A stretch of DNA of 64,000 nucleotides from Gammaproteobacteria bacterium (GCA_013286495.1 JABDFQ010000005.1:1-64000); one strand, 5' to 3'. Numbered from the stretch's first letter, positions 19,568 to 28,710 are shown. The notes: a model not told the origin generated them from the letters alone. Translations and numbers: made by a program.

Positions 19568-21283
19568 ATGTTTGAATTCAGGATTATACGCGATTCCAGC
19601 GGAAAGATAAGCCATATAGAAACTTCCCTTACAGGGAATGATCTATTGAACACATCAAAATTGAATAAAGGTTGTGCATTCAGCCTGCAAGAGCGTGAGG
19701 ATTTTAATCTGATAGGTCTCTTGCCAACTGGTGTTGAAACGTTACAGCAACAAAGTAATCGCATGTACATGCAATTTCGCAGTCATCTGACTAATCTTGG
19801 TAAAAATATTTATTTGAATGTCCTGCATGACTATAACGAAACTTTATTTTATAAACTCGTGAGCGAACATCTCGAAGAAATGCTTCCCATCATTTACACA
19901 CCTACTGTTGGTGAAGCCGTGCAGCATTTCAGTCTTGAACATCGTAAACCACGAGGTTTGTATATCAGTTATAACGATAGACATCGCATCGCAGAAATTC
20001 TCGAAAATCGCGTGCCGCCGAAAGTGGATTTAACTGTCGTAACAGATGGTGAAGCGGTTCTTGGTATTGGTGATCAAGGTATAGGCGGCATTAATATTTC
20101 CAATGCAAAACTCATGGTATATGCCTTATGTGGTGGCATAAATCCATGGCGTTTTCTTCCCATTCAATTAGATGTTGGAACAAATAATTTAAATTTATTA
20201 AATGATCCCATGTATCTTGGCTGGCGACATGAACGCATTACTGGCCAGGAATATGATGATTTTATCGATAGCTTTGTCAGCATTATTACTAAAAAATTTC
20301 CTGGTATTTTTTTACATTGGGAAGATTTTGGTCGCGATAATGCAAGACGCATACTCTATCATTATCGTGATCGTTGCTGCACATTCAACGGTGATATGCA
20401 GGGAACAGGTGTAGTTGCACTCGCATGTGTACTCGCAGGTATTCAAGCCAGTGGTTTACCATTGCATGAACATCGCATTGTGATTATGGGTGCAGGAACA
20501 GCAGGCGTGGGTATAGCTGATCAGATTTATGCTGCATTCAAACAGCAAGGCATGAGCCACACACAGGCAAAATCAAAAATATGGTTGCTGGATAAATCAG
20601 GATTACTGACAAAACAATCTTCGCTTTTACCCTTTCAACAACCCTATGCACGCGATCCAGCAGAATTAAGCACGTGGCAATTAAAAAATCCTGAATATAT
20701 TGATTTGCATGATGTCGTAAAAAATGTAAAAGCGACTATTTTAATTGGTTGTTCAACAGTGACTGGTGCATTTAATGAATTGATTGTGCGCATGATGATG
20801 GAATATACGCATCGTCCAATTATCATGCCGCTTTCCAATCCCAATTCATTATCAGAAGCAAATCCTGAAGATTTAATTCAGTGGACGCAAGGCAAAGCCA
20901 TCATTGCAACAGGCAGTCCTTTTGCTGCTGTCAAATATGAAGGCAGTGAATTTCGTATCGCACAAAGTAATAATGCATTTGCATTTCCTGGTATTGGATT
21001 AGGTGCAATTGCAGTGAAAGCAAAACATGTGACCGATGAAATGCTGTATGCAGCAACACTCGCTCTCACTTCTTGCTCACCTGCCGCACAAGATAAAACC
21101 GCACCCATTTTGCCTAAATTATCTGATTCACGCATGATCAGCATGCGTGTTGCCATTGCTGTTGCCGAAGAAGCGCGTAAACAAGGATTGGCAGAGGTAA
21201 GTGATCAGGAAAATATTCAGGAGCTGATAAGGAAAACGATATGGGAACCTGCTTATTTTCCATATAAATACAGCGCAAAATGA
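19568..21283 (+). CDS. maeA: NAD-dependent malic enzyme
   Basis: Oxidative decarboxylation of malate to pyruvate. At 571 aa it matches the long SfcA/MaeA-type enzymes. Visible motifs are LPIIYTPTVGEAVQHFS with the catalytic-site Tyr, VTDGEAVLGIGDQGIGG, the metal-site region HWEDFGRDNARRIL, NGDMQGTGVVALA, and the Rossmann motif IVIMGAGTAGVGIADQI. IMPLSNPNSLSEANPED and PGIGLGAIAVKAKHV complete the C-terminal domain. It is divergent from coaD, and the third paralogous gene starts about 60 bp downstream on the same strand. Cofactor choice (NAD rather than NADP) follows from overall length and similarity to the SfcA type. Confidence 0.94.
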   Translation: MFEFRIIRDSSGKISHIETSLTGNDLLNTSKLNKGCAFSLQEREDFNLIGLLPTGVETLQQQSNRMYMQFRSHLTNLGKNIYLNVLHDYNETLFYKLVSEHLEEMLPIIYTPTVGEAVQHFSLEHRKPRGLYISYNDRHRIAEILENRVPPKVDLTVVTDGEAVLGIGDQGIGGINISNAKLMVYALCGGINPWRFLPIQLDVGTNNLNLLNDPMYLGWRHERITGQEYDDFIDSFVSIITKKFPGIFLHWEDFGRDNARRILYHYRDRCCTFNGDMQGTGVVALACVLAGIQASGLPLHEHRIVIMGAGTAGVGIADQIYAAFKQQGMSHTQAKSKIWLLDKSGLLTKQSSLLPFQQPYARDPAELSTWQLKNPEYIDLHDVVKNVKATILIGCSTVTGAFNELIVRMMMEYTHRPIIMPLSNPNSLSEANPEDLIQWTQGKAIIATGSPFAAVKYEGSEFRIAQSNNAFAFPGIGLGAIAVKAKHVTDEMLYAATLALTSCSPAAQDKTAPILPKLSDSRMISMRVAIAVAEEARKQGLAEVSDQENIQELIRKTIWEPAYFPYKYSAK

Positions 21284-21305
21284 AATTTTTCACAAAAATA
21301 TGCTA

Positions 21306-21342
21306 TTCTTCGCCGAAATATTACACATTACGAGGCGAAGAA
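21306..21342 (+). promoter_or_regulatory. 9-bp inverted repeat over the -10 and ribosome-binding region of the 526-aa gene
   Basis: TTCTTCGCC (21306-21314) and GGCGAAGAA (21334-21342) are perfect complements 19 bp apart; the right arm ends one base before the ATG and covers part of the purine-rich ribosome site. An extended -10-like TGCTATTCT (21301-21309) overlaps the left arm. It could be an operator, or an RNA hairpin hiding the start if transcription begins further upstream. Confidence 0.4.
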
Positions 21343-21343
21343 G

Positions 21344-22924
21344 ATGGAAAACAGGAAAAAAATCACTATAAAAAGACTAGAAAAAGATTACGACACTTAT
21401 ATAGAAATCTGGAAAAACAACAAATATAAAACCAATTTCGACAAAGCATTGGCCATGCTGAGAAAGTATTGCCATTATGGCAATCTGAATTCCGGATTTT
21501 TTATTTGGGATTTGACTGTCGAATTAGGAAATAAAACTAAAAATCATGCAGATGAGGTTTCTCGCCTCATCAAGGATTATGATTCCATTCCCCAGGATTC
21601 CCTTATGCGCACGATTGAATGTTTATTAAATAAACTTGCTCGTGAACTGGATTTGCGTAATCACCCCATAAATCCACATGGAGATTTGAACACCATATTG
21701 ACGATTATCCAGGAAGAAACAAATATCAACACCAATGAATATCTTTACCGTAATATTAGTTTTATGACAATTATTCCGAAGGAATGTAAAAGCTGGGGAA
21801 ATGCTTTTCATCTAGGCTGCATTTATCTTCCTGCTCCGGATAAAATTACAAATATTATCTGGGATAGCATTAAAGATAGTGACAATTTGCTTAAAATTAT
21901 CAGCGAAACAAACGAGCAAAGCGCTTGTTATTTGATAAACAACAAGAAGCTACCTTTCACGGATGAAAATTTTCTGGCGCTTTATATTGACGCATTAAAA
22001 AATTATCGCCCACTTTTGGCTTATTTTTTATTTGAAAAAATTAATTCGCTTCCAATTACCCGATATTTGGATTTCTACAAGTGGAATGATTTTTTAAAAC
22101 AACTGAAATCCACCATTAGCATGCTGCAGGCGGACTCAATTTCTTCCCAGCTTATAACCACTTATTTTGAACACATACCTGCTGCTGAATTAAAAAATAA
22201 ATATCTGCATTCCCTGGATTTCTTTCTGGATATATCAAGAAAGAAAAATGTCATCAAGGATTGGCCGGCTCTTGAAAAAACTGTTATTGATATTTTCTCG
22301 CCATATTTTGATTTATATTTTACAGCTGGGCTTCAAAATCCAGCATATGATGAGATGCTGGAGTTTTTCCCCGAAAAAAATCTGGTTGATATTAACAACA
22401 AATCCAATCAGCATCAGCGAGATATTATTTGCAATCAGGTCGTGAATAATATACTAAATCATCAATCCTCACGAGATTCTTATGCGCGAAAAATTCTCAT
22501 CAAGCTCAGCAAAATTAATCTTATTTACAAATATTGCGGTTTTTCCGTGATTGCCAATCAGCAACAAATTACTATCAAATTAATGAATGAGGCCAGACAT
22601 CTAAAACAAAAAGCATGTGATGGAGATGAAATCAAAAAAATTAAAACTGTTGCAGATAAAATTATCGTGCAGATAGAAATGGCCAAAATAACAAATCGGC
22701 TCTTTCATTTTTTCCTGGGAAGCAAAGATGACAACTCATTTGTTATAATGCCAAAGGATGTTATCAGTTTCCTCTGTAATAATTTCCTGCAGTCTATTAT
22801 TCAAGAAAGAACCAAACATCGCATATTTAATTTTTTCCTTGCACACAAAGCCGACGACAAATCCATGCCTGGCAATTTACCAGAAAAAGTTGTGCAGCAA
22901 ATCTGTGAATTTGGAATGAAATAA
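21344..22924 (+). CDS. Protein of the paralogous large-protein family, short member 3 (526 aa); effector candidate
   Basis: Not recognised beyond its relatives at 12288 and 15629; it corresponds to their C-terminal halves. Residues 18-40 (YIEIWKNNKYKTNFDKALAM) match YATQWNKSNEKTHFLKSIEL in member 1 and YLTEWNECIGEPIHKALVML in member 2. The core module follows at 110-170 (NPHGDLNTILTIIQEETNIN, NEYL, then SWGNAFHLGCIYLPAPDKI). Next is a block with FFLDISRKKNVIKDWPALEK, parallel to the W-D/N segments of the others. The end reads LPEKVVQQICEF, the LPxE-type helix, without the long acidic tail; a second similar element (MPKDVISFLCNNFL) lies 50 residues earlier. GAGGCGAAG precedes the ATG. No signal peptide or membrane helix is seen. 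Function unknown. Confidence 0.83.
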   Translation: MENRKKITIKRLEKDYDTYIEIWKNNKYKTNFDKALAMLRKYCHYGNLNSGFFIWDLTVELGNKTKNHADEVSRLIKDYDSIPQDSLMRTIECLLNKLARELDLRNHPINPHGDLNTILTIIQEETNINTNEYLYRNISFMTIIPKECKSWGNAFHLGCIYLPAPDKITNIIWDSIKDSDNLLKIISETNEQSACYLINNKKLPFTDENFLALYIDALKNYRPLLAYFLFEKINSLPITRYLDFYKWNDFLKQLKSTISMLQADSISSQLITTYFEHIPAAELKNKYLHSLDFFLDISRKKNVIKDWPALEKTVIDIFSPYFDLYFTAGLQNPAYDEMLEFFPEKNLVDINNKSNQHQRDIICNQVVNNILNHQSSRDSYARKILIKLSKINLIYKYCGFSVIANQQQITIKLMNEARHLKQKACDGDEIKKIKTVADKIIVQIEMAKITNRLFHFFLGSKDDNSFVIMPKDVISFLCNNFLQSIIQERTKHRIFNFFLAHKADDKSMPGNLPEKVVQQICEFGMK

Positions 22925-22999
22925 AGGTTTCCCATTGAACCCTTGTATCTTCTTGCCAAAGCAGACAGAATAACCCGGATTCACCACAGGTTAATTAAT

Positions 23000-23653
23000 A
23001 TGCAACAAGAACATTACTTACAAGCCTTGGGCATTCAATCATTCGAGCGACGTCATCTCACTTGCCCCACTGCGCAAACGACGCCTGATTGGGATAATCT
23101 GCAATCCCGTGTTGCCGCTTGCACTGCTTGTTCGCTGCATCAGGGTCGCACACAAACGGTATTTGGCGTAGGTAATCGCGAAGCAAAATTGATGATCATT
23201 GGTGAAGCGCCTGGATTTCATGAAGATCAGCAAGGTGAACCATTTGTCGGTCGTGCGGGACAATTATTAACCGCCATGATTAAAACCATAGGCTTTGACA
23301 GAAAAGATGTGTTCATTGCTAATATTTTGAAATGTAGACCACCGAATAATCGTGATCCCAATGCAGAAGAAGTTGCGACTTGCACGCCGTTTCTCGATCA
23401 GCAAATTGCACTGGTGCAACCAATATTATTAATGGCGGTTGGCAGAATTGCATCACATTATTTATTGAATACCAAATCATCGCTGGAATCATTGCGTAAT
23501 AAAATTCATGTCTATGGGGAAAATTCCATTCCATTAATTGTGACATACCATCCAGCTTATTTATTGCGTAATCCAGCTGACAAGAAAAAAGCATATGCGG
23601 ATTTATTATTTATCCACAAAACGTTGAGTAAACATCATGGCGAATCGAGCTAA
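23000..23653 (+). CDS. udg: Family 4 (Fe-S) uracil-DNA glycosylase
   Basis: Excises uracil from DNA, starting base-excision repair. Motif A reads LMIIGEAPGFHEDQQGEPFVGRAGQLL, with the E-A-P-G and the F-V-G-R-A-G-Q-L-L of type 4 enzymes. The four cluster cysteines are visible as AACTACSLHQGR and ILKCRPPNNRDP ... EVATCTPFLD. YHPAYLLRNP is the C-terminal active-site loop with His. The ATG at 23000 gives 217 aa with AGG upstream; the longer frame from a TTG at 22943 adds 19 residues without homology. Its last 17 bases overlap the start of the next gene. Confidence 0.9.
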   Translation: MQQEHYLQALGIQSFERRHLTCPTAQTTPDWDNLQSRVAACTACSLHQGRTQTVFGVGNREAKLMIIGEAPGFHEDQQGEPFVGRAGQLLTAMIKTIGFDRKDVFIANILKCRPPNNRDPNAEEVATCTPFLDQQIALVQPILLMAVGRIASHYLLNTKSSLESLRNKIHVYGENSIPLIVTYHPAYLLRNPADKKKAYADLLFIHKTLSKHHGESS

Positions 23654-25004
23654 ACAAGAATTAATACAACCCATTTTTTCTCCCACCAAACGTAAACGCA
23701 GACATCGTATCTGGATGAACAAGTTAATGTTGAGCATTTTATCGCTGATCTTTCCAATATTGCCTGTCTGGGAGTTACTTAAAGTCATCGCGAATAAAAT
23801 TTTTGGCAAATTGATAGGTAAAATTATCCTGCCTTCACAAAATATTTCTGAAAAAGAATTACGTGAAGCCGATGCTATTTTAGACAAAAAAATAAATGAA
23901 ATTAATGATGAACATTCCGAATTAAAATTACATTTCGATCGTTTTTATGTGCGCACTTATAGCGGTATAAAAATGGATACGATTCAACTCAGCCCACAAG
24001 ATCTGAGCGATAAATACATTATCAATTTTCCTGCCAGCAATTCGCTGTATGAAAGAAACATGGATTTCTATATCGATCAAGTTGAATCAACAGGACAAAA
24101 TGTAATTGCTTTTAATCATCGCAATGTAAACAAGAGCATCGGACGCAAAGCTGGCAAATCGCGCAGTCTTGTTAATGATGGCATTTATCAGGTGCAACGT
24201 TTACTCGACATGAAAATTCCACCGGAGAATATTACGGTTACTGGTGCATCCCTTGGTGCGGCGAATGCAGATGCGGTGGCTCTATATTTTCACGATCTAA
24301 AAATACCTATTCGCACATTTAATCGTAATGGATTTTCATCATTAACCAATGTTGTGGTTGGCTGGATACGCGCAAAAATCAATCCGCAATATAAAAATAA
24401 ACCTGATCCTCGTTATTATGGCAATCGTGAAACTTCATTGGGTATTTTCCTGGGTGCACTTGCAAAACCTTTCATCGCATTATTTCTTTTCTTGATGAAA
24501 TGGGAAATCAATGCCACTCATGCGTATCAAAATATCCCAGAAACTCACAAGGAATATATGTGTGTTCATATACCAAAAGAAATCCGCAAAAAAGATCCGG
24601 AAAAATTTATTGGCGATTCAATGGTAACTGCTTATGCTTCGCTACACAAATCATTAGAAGATGATCGTTATAGAAAAAAAATGGAAGTCCAGCAGGAAAT
24701 AAAATATCACAATAAAATAAACAAGGATCATTTAAGAAGTCCTCAACCTCCAAACTGGCCGGAACTTTATGCCAAAACAAATAAACATCGTTTAAGAAAA
24801 ATGATACCTGATGAAATAAAAGCAAAGCATGATGGTCATCAATTATCTCCACTGGAAGTCGAAAACAGTTATGGTGAATCCGGGCGAAAATTTTTCTTTT
24901 TATTTATGAAAAATGAAAAACAATCCTATCAGGATGTGGCAAAAAGATTGGCAAAAAAACCTGATCATTCCTATGCCAAATTTAAACGCATGACTGTGAT
25001 GTGA
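23637..25004 (+). CDS. Lipase-like alpha/beta-hydrolase, SidB/SdbA-type effector candidate
   Basis: A 455-aa protein with a basic N-terminus, a hydrophobic stretch (about 30-48, LMLSILSLIFPILPVWELL) and an alpha/beta-hydrolase core. IINFPASNSLYERN and VIAFNHRNVNKSIG form early strands. Residues 201-210 (VTGASLGAAN) give the nucleophile elbow G-x-S-x-G with S205. A hydrophobic patch (GIFLGALAKPFIALFLFLMK) and a His in EINATHAYQNIP follow. The layout recalls the Legionella SidB/SdbA effector group, from memory and not verified. The C-terminal 130 residues are Lys-rich and hydrophilic. The ATG lies 17 bases inside the uracil-glycosylase gene's end. Substrate and export are unknown. Confidence 0.7.
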   Translation: MANRAKQELIQPIFSPTKRKRRHRIWMNKLMLSILSLIFPILPVWELLKVIANKIFGKLIGKIILPSQNISEKELREADAILDKKINEINDEHSELKLHFDRFYVRTYSGIKMDTIQLSPQDLSDKYIINFPASNSLYERNMDFYIDQVESTGQNVIAFNHRNVNKSIGRKAGKSRSLVNDGIYQVQRLLDMKIPPENITVTGASLGAANADAVALYFHDLKIPIRTFNRNGFSSLTNVVVGWIRAKINPQYKNKPDPRYYGNRETSLGIFLGALAKPFIALFLFLMKWEINATHAYQNIPETHKEYMCVHIPKEIRKKDPEKFIGDSMVTAYASLHKSLEDDRYRKKMEVQQEIKYHNKINKDHLRSPQPPNWPELYAKTNKHRLRKMIPDEIKAKHDGHQLSPLEVENSYGESGRKFFFLFMKNEKQSYQDVAKRLAKKPDHSYAKFKRMTVM

Positions 25005-25008
25005 GAAT

Positions 25009-25036
25009 TTGACAATTGAAATTGTTGTCATACAAT
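25009..25036 (+). promoter_or_regulatory. Strong sigma-70 promoter candidate
   Basis: TTGACA (25009-25014), 16-bp spacer, TACAAT (25031-25036), 43 bp before the ATG of the 94-aa gene. The spacer also carries an imperfect dyad CAATTGAAATTG. A consensus -35 makes this one of the clearest promoters in the window. Confidence 0.7.
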
Positions 25037-25079
25037 GCGGGCTTCAATAATTTTTTATAAACGATGAGGAAGTTAAAAA

Positions 25080-25364
25080 ATGCTATTTAACACGTTACTT
25101 AAAAAAATAGATGAAGATACATGTAATAGGCTGAAAGCTGAATACGCAAAACAAGTAAATGCTCATACAGAGAAAACATTAAAAAGCTGTGAAGCTCAAC
25201 CACATATCGTTGGTTATTATGTAAATAAACGTGACTGCTTTTTTTCCGCTGACGGCAGTAATGTTAAAAAGTCAGGAACAAAAATTCATCTTAATCAAGA
25301 TGAACAAGCATGCCTGCATGATTTAAATCAGCTTAGTGAAATGTCATTTCGTGGTTGCTGGTAA
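25080..25364 (+). CDS. Small hypothetical protein with five cysteines (94 aa)
   Basis: Not recognised. A strong ribosome site (GAGGAAG) and a near-consensus promoter upstream support it as a real gene. The product is soluble and hydrophilic with five Cys (at DTCNR, KSCEA, RDCFF, QACLH and RGCW) and no signal peptide. Cys spacing is irregular, so neither a zinc finger nor a disulfide scaffold can be claimed. It stands alone between the lipase-like gene and a convergent regulator gene. Confidence 0.6.
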   Translation: MLFNTLLKKIDEDTCNRLKAEYAKQVNAHTEKTLKSCEAQPHIVGYYVNKRDCFFSADGSNVKKSGTKIHLNQDEQACLHDLNQLSEMSFRGCW

Positions 25365-25378
25365 TTATTACTACAATG

Positions 25379-25398
25379 ATTGGGCTGTGAAGCCCAAT
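25379..25398 (+). terminator. Hairpin after the 94-aa gene, possible terminator without T-tract
   Basis: ATTGGGCT (25379-25386), loop GTGA, AGCCCAAT (25391-25398): a perfect 8-bp stem 14 bp after the stop codon. The following bases are CTAAATCC, so intrinsic termination is weak at best. Confidence 0.4.
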
Positions 25399-25438
25399 CT
25401 AAATCCTGCCTATATCAAATCAATTACTTACGTTATCA

Positions 25439-25482
25439 CCGCCCCATTACCGCCCCATTACCGCCCCATTACCGCCCCATTT
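25439..25482. repeat. Four tandem 11-bp repeats CCGCCCCATTA
   Basis: Four consecutive units starting at 25439, 25450, 25461 and 25472; the last ends in TTT instead of TTA. The array abuts the stop codon (25483-25485) of the minus-strand AlbA_2 gene. It is a simple slippage-prone tandem repeat in otherwise AT-rich sequence. Confidence 0.9.
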
Positions 25483-26892
25483 TTATTTCATAAACCACCT
25501 TGCACCTCGTCCAATACCTTCGAGCTTAATTAATCCTAATTTCTTCAAATGAGATAAATCATCTCCCACTGTGCGTGGTGCTGGTGGATTTTCCATGGTT
25601 TCTGTTATTTCACCAACAGTCATCTTTTTACCTGCGAGAAGAATTTTTAAAATATTTTTTTGGCGCATAGTCAATTGATATCCTGAAAATTCAAGCTCTG
25701 GTGTTTTAGCAAACCCTATTGATTCCCTAAATTTAAATCGAATCTCGATACCTCCAGAATATTGTTCATATCCAGGCTCAGGAAGATCATTGATACGACA
25801 TAAGTCGAAAATTTTAATGATACCGGTTCCCCATCCATCAAAATATTTTCTATCATAAAAAACTTTCGATATAAGTTTATTTACAGGTGTTGATTTATGT
25901 TTCTTTTTTAGATCAGTTATTTTCAGGTTTGCAGGTAATTTTCCATTGTTCCAGATTTCCATGCGATCATCAAAAATTGCCAGTGTTACCGAAGATGAGC
26001 GATGTGAATAATCACGATGACAAATAGCATTCACCAGTGCTTCGCGCACAGCTAATACAGGTAACGTTGGTTTATCAATTCGTTCAAAACGATCGGCTTC
26101 AAAAAAACTGGCTATCGGTAAATGTCTTGAGATAAAACTATTAGCTTCTCTCAACATTTGAAATGCATTGCCAAAATATTCCCTGTTATCAATGAAATCA
26201 CCTAACATGTCTGTTCCGCTGAATCTGCCTAACTTTAGATGACATTGTGAATAACGTGGTAATACATTTTTGGCAAATAATACAACTGCTGCATTATTAA
26301 TTCGACCGCCTTCCATCAGATTCCAGCTTTTTAATATACCTTCAATAGTTTCATTTTCTGCAATTGCAGGAACTCGTCCCGCTGCAATACCTTGCTGAAC
26401 AGCCATATTGATTTCATCAAAATCAAGATCGTCAATGGAATGGCTTGTCGCAATAGATTCTTCCCATGAATGATTTAATTGACCACGTGCAACTATCAAT
26501 TGTTCATAACCGTGTTGTGTCATTCTGCACGTGGTTGATTGATTGCGCTCAAACGCACGACCATCATAGGTATAAGGTGCATGGTGATTTGAATCAACCT
26601 TGATAGCAATAACGTATTTTTCATCTTTCAGCGGGATATAAAATATTTCAATTTGCGCTGTTGGTTCAATCTTATTTATTTCACGTGCAATTTCCTGGCG
26701 AGTATTATCAGTAACATGCTGACCAATTAACTGACCAGCATCAGAAACACCGATCAATACAATACCGCCGTTACCATTTAAAAATGCACATGCTGTTTCA
26801 AATGCTGGTTTTAATTGAGTAGTAGATTTTTTAAATTCAAGGTTATTTGATTCACCCTGATGTATCAGCGTTGTAACTTGACTAATATCCAT
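25483..26892 (-). CDS. AlbA_2-domain putative transcriptional regulator with ATPase-like domain (COG2865 type)
   Basis: Probably a nucleic-acid-binding regulator of unknown target. Residues 10-120 form an AlbA_2 (Schlafen-like) domain: GESNNLEFKKSTTQLKPAFE, ACAFLNGNGGIVLIGVSDAG, and later IKVDSNHHAPYTYDGRAFER. Residues about 290-375 resemble the GHKL-type C-terminal ATPase piece of this family: LAVREALVNAICHRDYSHRS then IFDDRMEIWNNGKLP and FYDRKYFDGWGTGIIKI. Residues 410-469 form a winged helix (MRQKNILKILLAGKKMTVGE ... VGDDLSHLKKLGLIKLEG). The 469-aa length and domain order match COG2865. It is a stand-alone gene. Proteins of this type are common on accessory DNA, but no mobile element is seen beside it. 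Confidence 0.85.
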   Translation of the reverse strand: MDISQVTTLIHQGESNNLEFKKSTTQLKPAFETACAFLNGNGGIVLIGVSDAGQLIGQHVTDNTRQEIAREINKIEPTAQIEIFYIPLKDEKYVIAIKVDSNHHAPYTYDGRAFERNQSTTCRMTQHGYEQLIVARGQLNHSWEESIATSHSIDDLDFDEINMAVQQGIAAGRVPAIAENETIEGILKSWNLMEGGRINNAAVVLFAKNVLPRYSQCHLKLGRFSGTDMLGDFIDNREYFGNAFQMLREANSFISRHLPIASFFEADRFERIDKPTLPVLAVREALVNAICHRDYSHRSSSVTLAIFDDRMEIWNNGKLPANLKITDLKKKHKSTPVNKLISKVFYDRKYFDGWGTGIIKIFDLCRINDLPEPGYEQYSGGIEIRFKFRESIGFAKTPELEFSGYQLTMRQKNILKILLAGKKMTVGEITETMENPPAPRTVGDDLSHLKKLGLIKLEGIGRGARWFMK

Positions 26893-26936
26893 GAAGCACT
26901 ACCTTGCATATTTTTATTCATTCCGATTTGTAATTC

Positions 26937-28190
26937 TCAAATAAACTCACTCACCAGCTTCACTTGCTTTTCCAGTGCACCGCGATTTTCCATCACGACT
27001 TGTAATGCGCGTGCGCCCATTTGTTGTTGTTCATCTGGATGCTGCATGAGTTGAATCAATTGAGCAGCGAGTGAATCTGCATCCGCTACTTTTATCATGG
27101 CGCGAGCCGTTACAAATTTCTCGCTGATTTCTGCGAAATTAAATAAATGCATCCCAGTCAATATTGGTTTTGCGAGTGCACCTGGTTCCAGCATATTATG
27201 GCCACCACGTGGAATCAGACTGCCAGCAACGAATGCAACATCTGCTGCACCATACATCACCAGCAATTCACCCATGGTATCGCCAAGATAAACTCCCGTT
27301 GCATCAGTACACGTTTCCGCAACACTGCGTCTTGCCACAACAAATGTTTGTCCTGCCAATTTCGCCATTGCATCAAAACGTGCAGGATGACGTGGCACGA
27401 GAATTAATAATGCCTGCGGATCCAGCGCACGTAATTTCGCATGCGCAGCTAATATAATTTCATCTTCACCTTCGTGTGTGCTGGCTGCTATCCAGATAAA
27501 TCGCTTTGTACCCAATGCTTCACGTAATTGCACACTTTTTTGTTTAATATCAGCAGAAATCTGAATATCGAATTTAATATTACCTGTCACTTGCATACGT
27601 TCTTTTATTGCACCCAATGCAAGGAAACGATTGGCATCCGCTTCACCATGAGCTGCGATCAAATCAAGTTTTGACAACATATTCCGCGTCACCCAGGCAA
27701 TTTTCTGATAACCACGTGCAGATTTTTCTGATAAGCGTGCATTCAAAAGACAGACAGGAATATTGTTTGCATGACAGGCTGCCAGAAGATTAGGCCATAA
27801 TTCCGTTTCCATGATGAGACAAATCAGCGGATTCATGCTGTTGATAAAACGCTGCATGGCAAACGGCAAATCATAAGGAATATAAACATGGCTCACGCTA
27901 TCTGCAAAAGCCTGGCGGATACGCTCCGCACCGGTTGGCGTCATGGTCGTTACCAGAATACGCGTGCCTGGGTATTGGGTTTGCAGGGATTTGATCAGAG
28001 GAACTGCGGCGATACTTTCACCGACTGAAACTGCGTGTATCCAGATACATTGATCGAGCTGGAAAGGATAATAGCCCAGTCTTTCGCCTAAACGCTGCCG
28101 ATAAGCAGGCTGAGACATGGAGCGCCACATCAGACGAATAAAAATAAAAGGCAACGCAAGATAAAACAGGAAAGTGTATAGAAAATGCAC
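26937..28190 (-). CDS. waaA: 3-deoxy-D-manno-octulosonic acid (Kdo) transferase WaaA
   Basis: Adds Kdo from CMP-Kdo to lipid IVA at the cytoplasmic face of the inner membrane, the step linking lipid A to core. The 417-aa protein starts with an N-terminal anchor helix (MHFLYTFLFYLALPFIFIRL). Family motifs follow: IWIHAVSVGESIAAVPLI, CLIMETELWPNLLAACHANN with the conserved acidic residue, and CLLNARLSEKSARGYQKI. The C-terminal GT-B half contains PRHPARFDAM and RGGHNMLEPGALAKPILTG. It is divergent from hldE, another LPS inner-core gene, across palindrome D. Confidence 0.96.
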   Translation of the reverse strand: MHFLYTFLFYLALPFIFIRLMWRSMSQPAYRQRLGERLGYYPFQLDQCIWIHAVSVGESIAAVPLIKSLQTQYPGTRILVTTMTPTGAERIRQAFADSVSHVYIPYDLPFAMQRFINSMNPLICLIMETELWPNLLAACHANNIPVCLLNARLSEKSARGYQKIAWVTRNMLSKLDLIAAHGEADANRFLALGAIKERMQVTGNIKFDIQISADIKQKSVQLREALGTKRFIWIAASTHEGEDEIILAAHAKLRALDPQALLILVPRHPARFDAMAKLAGQTFVVARRSVAETCTDATGVYLGDTMGELLVMYGAADVAFVAGSLIPRGGHNMLEPGALAKPILTGMHLFNFAEISEKFVTARAMIKVADADSLAAQLIQLMQHPDEQQQMGARALQVVMENRGALEKQVKLVSEFI

Positions 28191-28260
28191 GCCCTAAGTC
28201 TCGATCAGGAATAAAGGGGGGTAATATTGCGCGAATGAAGCACAGGGGTCAAGTACGGTG

Positions 28261-28686
28261 CGTGACGGCTGACTCAAGTGACGCAAGGGGTCGCATCTCG
28301 ACTTCGCCCTTGGACGCAAGGGGTCGCATCTCGACTTCGCCCTTGGACGCAAGGGGTCGCATCTCGACTTCGCCCTTGGACGCAAGGGGTCGCATCTCGA
28401 CTTCGCCCTTTAGAGCAGGGATTGGCCTGGTTAAGGATGCTGGGGTGGCATCTCGACTTCACCCTTTACAGGCAGCAGCGATTGATTCGGTTAGGTTTTT
28501 TCGCAATGGCTCGTCGGCCTCCGGCCTCCTGCGCTTTATTTGCAAAAAAACCTAACCGAATCAATCGCTGCTGCCTGTAAAGGGTGAAGTCGAGATGCCA
28601 CCCCAGCATCCTTAACCAGGCCAATCCCTGCTCTAAAGGGCGAAGTCGAGATGCGACCCCTTGCGTCACTTGAGTCAGCCGTCACG
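28261..28686. repeat. About 426-bp palindrome with four tandem 33-bp units in one arm (D)
   Basis: Arms run from 28261 inward and from 28686 inward, meeting around a central 28503-28543 loop rich in GGCC. The core unit contains GGGGTCGCATCTCGACTTCG then CCCTT. The left arm has four tandem 33-bp copies starting at 28281, 28314, 28347 and 28380; the right arm has one (about 28632-28666). A diverged copy (GGTGGCATCTCGACTTCACC) lies at about 28444 and its complement at about 28584. The same unit forms the palindrome at 50161. It fills the divergent waaA-hldE gap, so both genes' promoters must lie inside it or at its edges. Frames across it arise because 33 is a multiple of three. Confidence 0.93.
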
Positions 28687-28710
28687 CCGCTAGCCCAGAC
28701 AGCATCAAGA

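Noticed and set aside
25336-25533. 65-aa plus-strand frame over the CCGCCCCATTA repeats
   Set aside because: Starts inside the 94-aa gene, has no ribosome site, and runs into the antisense of the AlbA_2 gene.
28194-28669. Open frames of 62-106 aa across palindrome D and a possible CRISPR array of four 33-bp repeats
   Set aside because: The repeats are directly adjacent with no spacers, so not CRISPR; frames stay open only because 33 is a multiple of three.
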